NCBI GenBank assembly: GCA_041661625.1
Contig: JBAZUB010000013.1
Location: forward strand, 1 to 6,226
Direction of reading: 5' to 3'
DNA length: 6,226 nucleotides
DNA from: Patescibacteria group bacterium
GTDB lineage: Bacteria; Patescibacteriota; Patescibacteriia; JAHIZJ01
Shown here: piece after piece, positions 1 to 6,226 of the stretch
Numbering within the stretch: position 1 is the stretch's first letter
Layout: the number at the start of each line of letters is the position of its first letter
Notes under the pieces: generated by a model
What the model was told of the DNA's origin: nothing
Database searches by the model: none
The model's input: the letters and a program-made list of their open reading frames with translations, nothing else
Translations under genes and position numbers: made by a program

Positions 1-156
1 TACCCCGATGAACCCGCCCTTGACCCAAGTGGGAAAAGCATGAAAGCCGACGACCGCAAGAATGGCGATGGCTCGCAGACCATCTATGTCTGCACGGTAT
101 TTGGGATGCGTTAGGTGGGGTGTGCCGAGTGGCGGAGCAGTTGGTAATGGGGACAT
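1..156 (-). CDS. OafA-like acyltransferase (acyltransferase-3 family), N-terminal fragment cut by the left edge
   Basis: Reading the minus strand from an ATG at 156 gives 52 open codons to the edge of the window. The protein begins MSPLPTAPPLGTP and continues through HPKYRADIDGLRAIAILAVV, then GFHAFPTWVKGGFIGV. The R-x-DIDGLRAIAIL signature, the histidine just after the first membrane segment (about residues 29-39) and the GGFIGV end are the hallmark opening of the acyltransferase-3 (OafA/YrhL) family. These inner-membrane enzymes O-acylate surface glycans. The ATG was chosen because it gives the usual short cytoplasmic tail before the signature; no good Shine-Dalgarno precedes it. The gene is divergent from the gtrA-like operon, with 248 bases between. 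GC content is about 57%, higher than the intergenic DNA beside it. Whether it carries a C-terminal SGNH domain cannot be seen. The family call is firm; the substrate is unknown. Confidence 0.9.
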   Translation of the reverse strand, partial: MSPLPTAPPLGTPHLTHPKYRADIDGLRAIAILAVVGFHAFPTWVKGGFIGV

Positions 157-187
157 TTCTTATAGGAAAGGATTCTATTGAATGAAT

Positions 188-196
188 TGTATAGCA
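188..196 (-). promoter_or_regulatory. Candidate extended -10 promoter for the left acyltransferase gene
   Basis: On the minus strand this reads TGCTATACA, an extended -10 (TG-n) followed by TATACA, which matches TATAAT at four of six positions. No recognisable -35 box lies 16-18 bases upstream, as is common for extended -10 promoters. A start site near base 181 would leave a leader of about 25 nt before the ATG at 156. This is pattern matching only. Confidence 0.4.
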
Positions 197-219
197 TCCG
201 ACTTCACTGCCCCTGAGAG

Positions 220-321
220 ACAGGCATGACAATCCGAAGAGTCGGTATCAGTCACAGCTCGCGACTACAGAAGCCTAAGTCCGTACGAAAACGATATACT
301 CGCAAGAATAATCATGCCTGT
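220..321. repeat. 10-base inverted repeat in the divergent intergenic region
   Basis: ACAGGCATGA at 220-229 is the exact reverse complement of TCATGCCTGT at 312-321. The centres of the arms are 92 bases apart. The DNA between them contains a small CCGA-AGAG-TCGG hairpin (233-244) and shows no recognisable gene. The arms lie between the two outward-facing candidate promoters, so they could be paired operator sites or the base of a long RNA stem. A chance origin is also possible: a 10-base match somewhere in about 250 bases is uncommon but not rare. Confidence 0.4.
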
Positions 322-333
322 AGCCTGCTTACT

Positions 334-362
334 TTGCGCGTCCGATAAACGAACTATATAGA
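334..362 (+). promoter_or_regulatory. Weak candidate promoter for the gtrA-methyltransferase-GT2 operon
   Basis: TTGCGC at 334-339 and TATAGA at 357-362 are spaced by 17 bases. The -10 box (overlapping an alternative TATATA at 355-360) is reasonable, but the -35 box matches only the TTG of the consensus. Initiation near base 369 would give a leader of about 35 nt before the ATG at 405. No JUMPstart/ops-like element is visible upstream. Confidence 0.35.
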
Positions 363-404
363 AATTTTGGGCGTGCCCCGTTGAGTTGATAAAAATAGAT
401 TGAA

Positions 405-803
405 ATGCCGATACTCTCTGTTCGATTCGTTAGGTTTGCTGTCATTGGAGGGATTGGCTTCGTAATCGAAGCTGCAGTTATTACGCTCGTAGGGCGTCAC
501 CTTGGATGGGGCGCCATGAATGCGAGGATGCTATCCTTCCCCTGCGCCGTGTTGGTTACCTGGTGGCTTAACCGGAAATACAACTTTCGTTCGCAGAATC
601 ATCTGGTGGTTGAGGGCTCAAGCTATTTTGTGGTGCAAGTGGCTGGCGCACTTTCCAATTTGGCGGTGTATGCCTCTTGTGTTTCGATTTTTCCCTTCTT
701 TGCGGCCTGGCCAGTGGCTGGGCTTGCTGTGGGTGCGGTCGCCGGTCTGTTGGTGAACTTCCTTTTGTCCAAACATTTTGTATTCGGCCAGATCAAAGCA
801 TAA
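405..803 (+). CDS. GtrA-family membrane protein (putative polyprenyl-linked sugar flippase)
   Basis: The 132-residue product has the size and four-helix pattern of the GtrA family, with hydrophobic segments at about residues 9-28, 38-55, 72-92 and 101-122. It opens with the typical RFVRFAVIGGIGFVIE. Two family-type aromatic/basic motifs follow the second and fourth helices: TWWLNRKYNFRS (about 52-63) and NFLLSKHFVF (about 118-127). Members of this family are thought to move undecaprenyl-phosphate-linked sugars across the inner membrane, working with a GT2 enzyme; a suitable partner lies two genes downstream. The ATG at 405 is the only sensible start, since an in-frame TAG sits at 396-398. No clear Shine-Dalgarno is present. 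The TAA stop is directly followed, in the same frame, by the ATG of the methyltransferase. The family call is strong; the transported substrate is inferred. Confidence 0.9.
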   Translation: MPILSVRFVRFAVIGGIGFVIEAAVITLVGRHLGWGAMNARMLSFPCAVLVTWWLNRKYNFRSQNHLVVEGSSYFVVQVAGALSNLAVYASCVSIFPFFAAWPVAGLAVGAVAGLLVNFLLSKHFVFGQIKA

Positions 804-1511
804 ATGACCAAAGAAAATTCCTACACTTATTCCGGGCACGAGAATCTGCTGGCGATGCAACATGCTAGGAATTACAACGATTTCTTGGGAAGAATGATCC
901 ATAAATATGGTCAGGGCTATGCAACGATTGTCGATTTTGGCGCAGGAGTTGGCGCTTTTGCCGACACAGCAAAAGTTTGGGCCGGACGTTTGGTGTGCGT
1001 TGAGCCAGATTACAAGCAATTAGTCATCCTTCAATCCTCAGGATTCGAAACCGTTCCAGATATCTCATTGCTTCCTGATGCCAGCGTTGATTATGTTTAC
1101 AGCGTAAATGTCCTCGAACATATTGAGGATGATATCGGCGTGCTTGCGGAGATATCCCGTAAGTTGCGGCCGGGCGGTCGCCTGCTGATTTATGTGCCGG
1201 CGTTGCATTGGTTGTTTACGAGCATGGATAGGGAGGTGGGGCATGTCCGCCGATACTCTCGCGGCGAATTGAATGGGAAATTATGCGGTGCGGGATATCG
1301 AATCACTCGTAGCGTCTACGTTGATTCAATCGGGGTGTTAGCCACGCTTGCCTACAAATGGTTCGCCAACAAGCAAAAAGGTAGAATCAACGTCGGTGCA
1401 CTTAAAGCGTATGACAGGTTCGTGTTCCCGCTAAGTCTGGTGCTGGATCGGTTGTTGGGCAAACTGCTTGGAAAGAATCTTCTTGTCGTGTGTGAGAAAA
1501 ATGGAAACTAA
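804..1511 (+). CDS. Class I SAM-dependent methyltransferase
   Basis: The 235-residue product has the order of motifs expected of a Rossmann-fold methyltransferase. A glycine-rich motif I, VDFGAGVGAF, is at about 43-52. An acidic residue ends strand 2 in VCVEPD (E67). DYVYSVNVLEHIED is at about 96-109, and a post-motif LRPGGRLLIYVP is at 121-132. GHVRRYS near 146-152 is also seen in many small-molecule and sugar methyltransferases. The C-terminal 70 residues hold two hydrophobic or amphipathic stretches (about 171-187 and 203-224) that could lie on the membrane. The ATG abuts the gtrA-like stop codon, and the 3' end overlaps the GT2 gene by 11 bases, so translational coupling is likely. The location suggests it methylates a sugar or a lipid-linked intermediate in the same pathway, but no residue shown here identifies the acceptor. 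Confidence 0.88.
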   Translation: MTKENSYTYSGHENLLAMQHARNYNDFLGRMIHKYGQGYATIVDFGAGVGAFADTAKVWAGRLVCVEPDYKQLVILQSSGFETVPDISLLPDASVDYVYSVNVLEHIEDDIGVLAEISRKLRPGGRLLIYVPALHWLFTSMDREVGHVRRYSRGELNGKLCGAGYRITRSVYVDSIGVLATLAYKWFANKQKGRINVGALKAYDRFVFPLSLVLDRLLGKLLGKNLLVVCEKNGN

Positions 1512-2454
1512 AGTTGAAATCGCCATCCTGATCCCTTGTTACAACGAAGCTATCTCTATTGGCTCGGTAGTTACTGCATTTGGCAAAGAACTTCCTGAAG
1601 CGAAGATCTACGTTTACGACAATAACTCCCGGGATGACACAGCCAGTCAGGCATTGGCGGCCGGTGCAATTGTGCGTACCGAAAAAATGCAAGGGAAAGG
1701 CAACGTTGTTTGTCGAATGTTTGCCGATATTGAGGCCGATATTTACATATTGGTGGATGGAGATGGAACTTACGATGCTTCGCAGGCGCGTCAGATGGTA
1801 AATACCATGTTGTCCGGCCCATACGACATGATCAATGGAAAGCGAGTTGAAACCGGAGCAGAGAACTACCGCGCGGGGCACCGGCTTGGAAACGCCGTAC
1901 TGACCGGTATGGTGAGGCATATATTCAGCCGAGGTTTTACCGACATGCTTTCTGGATATAAGGTTTTCAGCAGAAGATATGTAAAATCTTTTCCTGCATT
2001 GTCTTCAGGTTTTGAGATTGAAACTCAGTTAACAGTGCATGCGCTCGATATGAAAATGGCGGTGGCTGAAATTGATACTGCTTATGGCAGCAGGCCTATC
2101 GGCTCCACCAGCAAACTCAATACATGGAGGGATGGTATGCGAATATTGATTACCATCCTGAGGCTCATGAAGAATGAGAGACCCTTTGAGTTCTTCTGTG
2201 TGATCGGAGTGGTTTTAGGCTTAATTGCAGCAGTTATGTTCTGGCCGATCTTTGTCGCTTACACCCAAACCGGATTGGTGTTGCGAGTCCCAACATTAAT
2301 CGTTATTACCGGCATGGCTTCATGCGCTGTTCTGAGCGTATTCAGCGGAATCATTCTTGATGCAGTTACCTTGGCCAAACATGAAAAGCGTCGACTGCAT
2401 TATCTTTCAATCCCAGCCTTGCAAACTTGTTCGGGTGATTCGCTTATGCATTGA
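1501..2454 (+). CDS. GT2-family glycosyltransferase, polyprenyl-phosphate sugar synthase type (GtrB/DPM1-like)
   Basis: The 317-residue product starts METKVEIAILIPCYNEA. It carries the GT-A core: PCYNEA (12-17), the nucleotide-binding YDNNS (39-43), a KGKGN-like turn (QGKGNV, about 64-69) and the metal-binding DGDGTY (86-91). FTDMLSGYKVFSRRY (146-160), SSGFEIE (168-174) and SRPIGSTSKLNTWRDG (197-212) are typical of enzymes that transfer sugar from an NDP-sugar to a polyprenyl phosphate. Two C-terminal membrane helices (about 219-246 and 262-290) anchor it in the inner membrane, as in GtrB. I prefer the ATG at 1501, which overlaps the methyltransferase end, over an in-frame TTG at 1468: the family motif begins directly after it and a weak GAG lies upstream. 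The GtrA-like gene in the same operon supports a Gtr-type role. The sugar is unknown. Confidence 0.9.
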   Translation: METKVEIAILIPCYNEAISIGSVVTAFGKELPEAKIYVYDNNSRDDTASQALAAGAIVRTEKMQGKGNVVCRMFADIEADIYILVDGDGTYDASQARQMVNTMLSGPYDMINGKRVETGAENYRAGHRLGNAVLTGMVRHIFSRGFTDMLSGYKVFSRRYVKSFPALSSGFEIETQLTVHALDMKMAVAEIDTAYGSRPIGSTSKLNTWRDGMRILITILRLMKNERPFEFFCVIGVVLGLIAAVMFWPIFVAYTQTGLVLRVPTLIVITGMASCAVLSVFSGIILDAVTLAKHEKRRLHYLSIPALQTCSGDSLMH

Positions 2455-2489
2455 GCTTGACAGCATTCGCTCGCGAAAATCTGTTAAGT

Positions 2490-5237
2490 TCACAGCCCCC
2501 TTAGTTGCTCCTTCAACTCCGGTGTTGTATTGAGATCGGCAGGGAAGTCTTTGCGCAAACCGCAGTCTATAGCGAGTGACCTTAAGCCGAACATTGTCGG
2601 TCTGGCGGTTGCGGCCTTACCATTTATCAGGAATTCGAGCACATTCTCCCCAGCACGGATAGCGCCATCCGGCAATTTGAGTTGCTGCGTTTGGGAAGTA
2701 TCTTTATCGCGTAGCACAAGACGTTGAATTACTTTTCCATTCAAAGTAAGGGTTAGTTGTCCACTCCCCGTTGTCACCGTATCCATACCGACTGAACAAG
2801 CTGAAAGCCCATGCAGTAGCGGGAATCGAATGGCAGATTTCTTTTGGCTCATCCGGCTGTAGCCCCCCTCTTCTGGTTGCCAACCCATAGTGTGCGCATT
2901 CTGTTTGGAAAGTTCTTGGGCATCATAGCGCACCAAATCTCGCATGTTCATCACATTCCAATTGGCGCTTGGGTTGATAGGCAACCACATATGCGAAGCA
3001 ATTTTTGGATTGTCGCGACGCCAGAATCGAATATGTAGCATGCCGTCTAATGGTTGGCCCGGAACATTTATGGCGCCTACCTTGGGCCAAGGCTCGGCAG
3101 CCAAAACAAGCTTGGCCGCAGTATTTTGGGCGAAGTATGTTATCGAGAACATCAAGTGTTCATCTTTGTCGATACCGTAAAAATTAGAAAAACTGATAGA
3201 TGCCAATCCGCCCTTGTCATTACGCTGTTGGTGCAACTGAAATATTGCGAATATGGAAGCTTCATTTGAAGTCTGGGATGCAACAGCTTTTCCTGTTCCA
3301 AATACGCGTTGTGTCCCATATAGCGTCAGGGCAGTTCCAATCAAGCTTAATCGCGTACGATCGTCGTGATCGAACACCAATGGAATTTCTGTGCCGCCAC
3401 GTGCCAATACAAGAGCCAGGTCATAGTCGGCGTTAGGTGTGGCATGAAGTTCGGTAGAGGTGGCATAGCGTGCGGAGGGATGCTCGGTCATAAACAGAAA
3501 GTACGGCAATTCCCACTGTGAATAAGCAATTAGTGTTCTCTGGGAGGCTTTTAATGTATCGCTTAGCTGCGGAGAGAATACTTGCTGGTTTGGCTGAAAG
3601 TGCGATGCCCGCAGGCTTGGTATGTTGCGCTGATAATTGAACGCAAAATAGTTTGCCGCACTGACCAGATTGGCGGCTAGAACCCCGATACATGCGCTGA
3701 TCACTAGCGCTCCCGCCAGCTTTCTTTTATGCGCTCCATATTCCCAGAGCCATGCCAAAGCAGGTGCCGCAAGCGCCATGGAGAACGCATAGTAAATGCC
3801 CTCGCCTCTCACGTATTTCAATTGGAAGCAGCGGGTGAAGTGCCACGCAAAGAAAGCCAATGCTAACCATAATGCGACAGATCTGAAATAACTGGGCTTC
3901 TGGCGTAGAGCCAAGATAATGACCAACACCAGCAGCCACGGTACAAAGCCTAGCCAGACAGAAACTTCATTTACCCCAAAGTGCGCAGCATTCGAGACTA
4001 CCCCATCGAAGTAAAAATAAGGTTCGTGGCTGTAATGCAGGCTTGGCGTTACCCAGGAAAAGAAAAGATTGTTAATCCATACATTGTATGCGTCACCAAA
4101 CGCTTTTCTGGCATCTTGCGTATGCCCTAAATATAGATCGGGTATCGGCCCAAAAAACATGCTGGCAGTTGAAATGAGGGAATGGACGCTTGCTGAAACA
4201 AGGCTGAACGGCGTATTCAAAAAGCCGGGTATGTCGAACACTAGCATGCCGCTTTCTGAATAATTCACTATGAATACTGGCAGGGCAAGGATTGCAATCA
4301 CCAGAATTGCAGCTGCGATTTTGGCTCCCCGAGGTTGGAAGAACGATTTGAAACTTCTGGTTTTCACGAGCCGGAAAACAATGCCGATTATCAGAAGTCC
4401 GGCGATAGGGGCCATCATTGCGAGATGCAATTTAGATCCGGCAGACAAGCCAATACCCATCGCGGCAAACATTGCATCGTGCCAACTTCCGGTTTTCCAC
4501 CAACGAACCAGAAACATGACTCCAATGAGTAGGGGAACGCCGGCAAGCAGGTCATCATTGGTCGAACTGGCAGAAACTAGCACTGCCGGAGTGGTGATAA
4601 ACAGTGCTGAGGCAAACAACGAAGCAGTGTGCCTTGCGCCAATATCGCGTGCAAAACGCCATACCGCCACACCACCGACAAGCCATGTTAAAAATCCAAA
4701 CAGGTTGAACCACGTACCGGCAAGGTTGTGTATGGCGAACCAAATATAGGCCAGGGAGATATCAAATGGATAGAACTGGATTCGGGAATCGCCAGGCACT
4801 TGATGAAGTGAGCCCTGCTCTATATAGAACATAGCTCGCGGGAATCTGTATGCCACGCTGTCAAAATTATTTGAAACGTAGAAGGTGCAAATCATTGCGG
4901 TTTGCACGAGTACGATTAGAATCGCAAACCACAAAAATAGGTTTATCCAGCGATCTATGCGGGTACCTTTATCTTGTGATATGGCTGCGGCAGCAGGGAG
5001 AAGGTGATTCATTCGCCGCAGCAGAAGCGCAAACACGGTCGCGAAGGAAAGCGAGATGGCTTCGTAAGCGATGAGATTGCCGAGCAGTCCCCAATAGCCG
5101 AGTAGGAGGGCAGTGCAGACTAGAGTGGTCCACGACAATAGAAACAGGGCGCAGATTGTGGATGCAATATCGTGCCTGCGAGGCCAAAGCCCCCAAGTGA
5201 GAAAACTAAGTAACAGTACGATGTGCAAAGTGGCCAT
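2490..5237 (-). CDS. Membrane GT-C glycosyltransferase (GT39/ArnT-like) with a large C-terminal extension
   Basis: The 915-residue product has many hydrophobic segments through about residue 528 (for example 2-18, 26-48, 51-75, 98-120, 205-224, 270-290, 305-325, 430-444, 450-467 and 507-528). After helix 4 comes NNFDSVAYRFPRAMFYIEQG (123-142). This is the first extracytoplasmic loop of GT39/GT83-like enzymes, where an acidic residue (here D126) is catalytic. SSTNDDLLAG (224-233) fits the same group. Such enzymes move sugar from polyprenyl phosphate to a periplasmic acceptor, so it is a good partner for the GT2 and GtrA-like genes, though it is encoded convergently. Residues about 530-915 are non-membrane, probably periplasmic, ending in a beta-rich stretch (about 800-893) with LTLTLNGKV and ENVLEFLINGK. 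The ATG is the only plausible start: an in-frame TAA lies three codons upstream and the next Met is residue 76. Exact family placement is uncertain. Confidence 0.82.
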   Translation of the reverse strand: MATLHIVLLLSFLTWGLWPRRHDIASTICALFLLSWTTLVCTALLLGYWGLLGNLIAYEAISLSFATVFALLLRRMNHLLPAAAAISQDKGTRIDRWINLFLWFAILIVLVQTAMICTFYVSNNFDSVAYRFPRAMFYIEQGSLHQVPGDSRIQFYPFDISLAYIWFAIHNLAGTWFNLFGFLTWLVGGVAVWRFARDIGARHTASLFASALFITTPAVLVSASSTNDDLLAGVPLLIGVMFLVRWWKTGSWHDAMFAAMGIGLSAGSKLHLAMMAPIAGLLIIGIVFRLVKTRSFKSFFQPRGAKIAAAILVIAILALPVFIVNYSESGMLVFDIPGFLNTPFSLVSASVHSLISTASMFFGPIPDLYLGHTQDARKAFGDAYNVWINNLFFSWVTPSLHYSHEPYFYFDGVVSNAAHFGVNEVSVWLGFVPWLLVLVIILALRQKPSYFRSVALWLALAFFAWHFTRCFQLKYVRGEGIYYAFSMALAAPALAWLWEYGAHKRKLAGALVISACIGVLAANLVSAANYFAFNYQRNIPSLRASHFQPNQQVFSPQLSDTLKASQRTLIAYSQWELPYFLFMTEHPSARYATSTELHATPNADYDLALVLARGGTEIPLVFDHDDRTRLSLIGTALTLYGTQRVFGTGKAVASQTSNEASIFAIFQLHQQRNDKGGLASISFSNFYGIDKDEHLMFSITYFAQNTAAKLVLAAEPWPKVGAINVPGQPLDGMLHIRFWRRDNPKIASHMWLPINPSANWNVMNMRDLVRYDAQELSKQNAHTMGWQPEEGGYSRMSQKKSAIRFPLLHGLSACSVGMDTVTTGSGQLTLTLNGKVIQRLVLRDKDTSQTQQLKLPDGAIRAGENVLEFLINGKAATARPTMFGLRSLAIDCGLRKDFPADLNTTPELKEQLRGL

Positions 5238-5254
5238 AAGAATTTACAGTAGGG

Positions 5255-6226
5255 CTAAGGTTTCGATTTGAAATCAGACGGAAAACTTCTAAAAATTCCC
5301 TGTTTTATTTTACCCACGAAGTACTCTGAGCCGGCTTTGGATAAATGACCATAATCAACTGCAATAAAACTCTCAGGATTATCGCCGATTCGCGATATAC
5401 ATCTATCGGCATTGCACAAGTGCTGTATGGCTGATATGTAGGCAGCACCATTCGATTCAGTAATCTGTTTTAATGAATTGTCCAATGTGGGGAAAACCGT
5501 GGCTTTCTGGGAAACAGGAATGCGCTCCTTTTTGTCGAGGGAGTTCTTCCAGAAAAGGAAGCTGACTTTCTGCGGACTTTCTTGCCATTGAGGTGCGGGG
5601 CCGATGACAACAACCTTTGTGTTTTGCAACTTGGATTTGATAAATTTCAAAGTCTCATCCAATTTTGAAACCAACGTGGACTCATCCCAAGTATATGCGC
5701 CGCCGGGCACGATAAAGGCTGAGTTCATTATCAATACATCCGGCTTATTGCGAATGAGCAAATCAATCACATTATGGTTTGCGGCATCGCATTTTTTTCT
5801 CAGGACAGAGTAAGTTCCAACTTGGAGCAGAGGCGGACAGGCGGCGGTTGTTAGTTGCATGATTCCGAAATCAGATTCTTCCTGAATTTTCTTTAAGCCG
5901 GGATATAAAGCGGAAGCATGAGAATCCCCCCAAAGGGCGACCAAAGGCCTGGCACTTTCAACACAGGATTTATCGTGAACGATTACTTCGTCGGTTTCTA
6001 AATGGCATTGGCCGTATCGTATAAATTTGGCGAATTGGAAATCAATTGTCTGTACATACATCTGAACTTCTGCGGGCAACCGGAAGGCATAGCCCTCTTT
6101 CTTATAGCAATTGAACCCGACGAAGCCGACGAGCGTCATCAGTGCGATAAGGATCAAGGTTTTAGCCCGGCTATGATTGCCGAAGCGGAACGGTTTCTCG
6201 ATCAACCGGTAAGTCAGCCAAGCCAG
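5255..6226 (-). CDS. OafA-like acyltransferase with C-terminal SGNH domain, cut by the right edge (C-terminal 323 residues)
   Basis: The frame is open from the right edge: the first visible codons read LAWLTYRLIEKPFRFG, the usual end of the acyltransferase-3 membrane domain. An apparent TTG start at 6205 lies inside this motif and is not the real start. One last membrane helix (about 23-39) leads to a periplasmic SGNH hydrolase-like domain. Its nucleophile block is LWGDSHAS (GDS at 100-102) and its catalytic DxxH is DYGHLS (D291, H294). Cysteines at 74/88, 130/146 and 271/276 could form disulfides. Fused acyltransferase-3/SGNH proteins O-acetylate surface glycans such as O-antigen (OafA). The gene ends 17 bases before the GT-C gene, so the two are probably co-transcribed. 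GC content is about 45% by hand count, lower than the left acyltransferase fragment. The acceptor is unknown. Confidence 0.9.
   Translation of the reverse strand: MAWLTYRLIEKPFRFGNHSRAKTLILIALMTLVGFVGFNCYKKEGYAFRLPAEVQMYVQTIDFQFAKFIRYGQCHLETDEVIVHDKSCVESARPLVALWGDSHASALYPGLKKIQEESDFGIMQLTTAACPPLLQVGTYSVLRKKCDAANHNVIDLLIRNKPDVLIMNSAFIVPGGAYTWDESTLVSKLDETLKFIKSKLQNTKVVVIGPAPQWQESPQKVSFLFWKNSLDKKERIPVSQKATVFPTLDNSLKQITESNGAAYISAIQHLCNADRCISRIGDNPESFIAVDYGHLSKAGSEYFVGKIKQGIFRSFPSDFKSKP

Noticed and set aside
226..348. A 40-codon, very basic reading frame in the intergenic region, with GAGAG upstream of its ATG
   Set aside because: Short, rich in rare CGA codons, no recognisable motif, and it overlaps the inverted repeat and the candidate promoter. 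Chance is the simpler explanation without conservation data.
1402..1920. 172-codon open frame on the minus strand
   Set aside because: It is antisense to the methyltransferase and GT2 genes, which have clear family motifs. Its translation has no recognisable domain.
2465..2480. Small dyad as a bidirectional terminator
   Set aside because: The stem is at most 4-5 pairs with a minimal loop and no T tract, so it was not listed as a terminator.
4270..4749. 159-codon open frame on the plus strand
   Set aside because: It is a shadow of the GT-C gene's membrane-helix region on the other strand, with no motif or start signal.
6203..6205. TTG as the start of a free-standing SGNH hydrolase
   Set aside because: The frame stays open to the window edge, and the residues before the TTG (LAWLTYR) complete the acyltransferase-3 terminal motif.
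1..6226. One acyltransferase gene split by insertion of the cassette
   Set aside because: The orientation is wrong. On the minus strand the C-terminal part lies on the right and the N-terminal start on the left, so the two fragments cannot be halves of a single interrupted gene; they are two genes.

Overview
The window looks like part of a cell-surface polysaccharide (O-antigen or similar glycan) modification locus. The organism is probably a Gram-negative proteobacterium. That reading rests on gene content only: a GtrA-type flippase, a polyprenyl-phosphate glycosyltransferase of family GT2, a multi-membrane-span GT-C glycosyltransferase and OafA-like O-acyltransferases, in DNA of moderate GC content (about 45-57% by hand count in the parts counted). 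Nothing in the sequence fixes the genus.

Layout, left to right. (1) Bases 1-156, minus strand: the first 52 codons of an acyltransferase-3 family protein that runs off the left edge. (2) Bases 157-404: a 248-base divergent intergenic region with a plausible extended -10 promoter for the left gene, a weaker candidate promoter for the right-hand operon, and a 10-base inverted repeat. (3) Bases 405-2454, plus strand: a compact three-gene operon of GtrA-family protein, SAM-dependent methyltransferase and GT2 glycosyltransferase. The first two genes are separated only by one in-frame TAA codon, and the second and third overlap by 11 bases. (4) A convergent junction of 35 bases. (5) Bases 2490-5237, minus strand: a 915-residue membrane glycosyltransferase with a large soluble C-terminal extension. 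(6) Bases 5255-6226, minus strand: the C-terminal part (end of the membrane domain plus a periplasmic SGNH hydrolase-like domain) of a second OafA-like acyltransferase that enters from the right edge, 17 bases upstream of the GT-C gene.

How they may work together (inference from families). The GT2 enzyme would load a sugar from an NDP-sugar onto undecaprenyl phosphate at the cytoplasmic face, and the GtrA protein would help move the lipid-linked sugar across the inner membrane. The GT-C protein would then transfer the sugar to a periplasmic acceptor such as O-antigen, and the acyltransferases would O-acylate the glycan. This is the logic of the phage and bacterial gtrA-gtrB-gtrC modules, but with a methyltransferase between the gtrA-like and gtrB-like genes and the GT-C gene on the opposite strand beside an acyltransferase. 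No RNA genes, insertion sequences, CRISPR arrays or convincing terminators were found.
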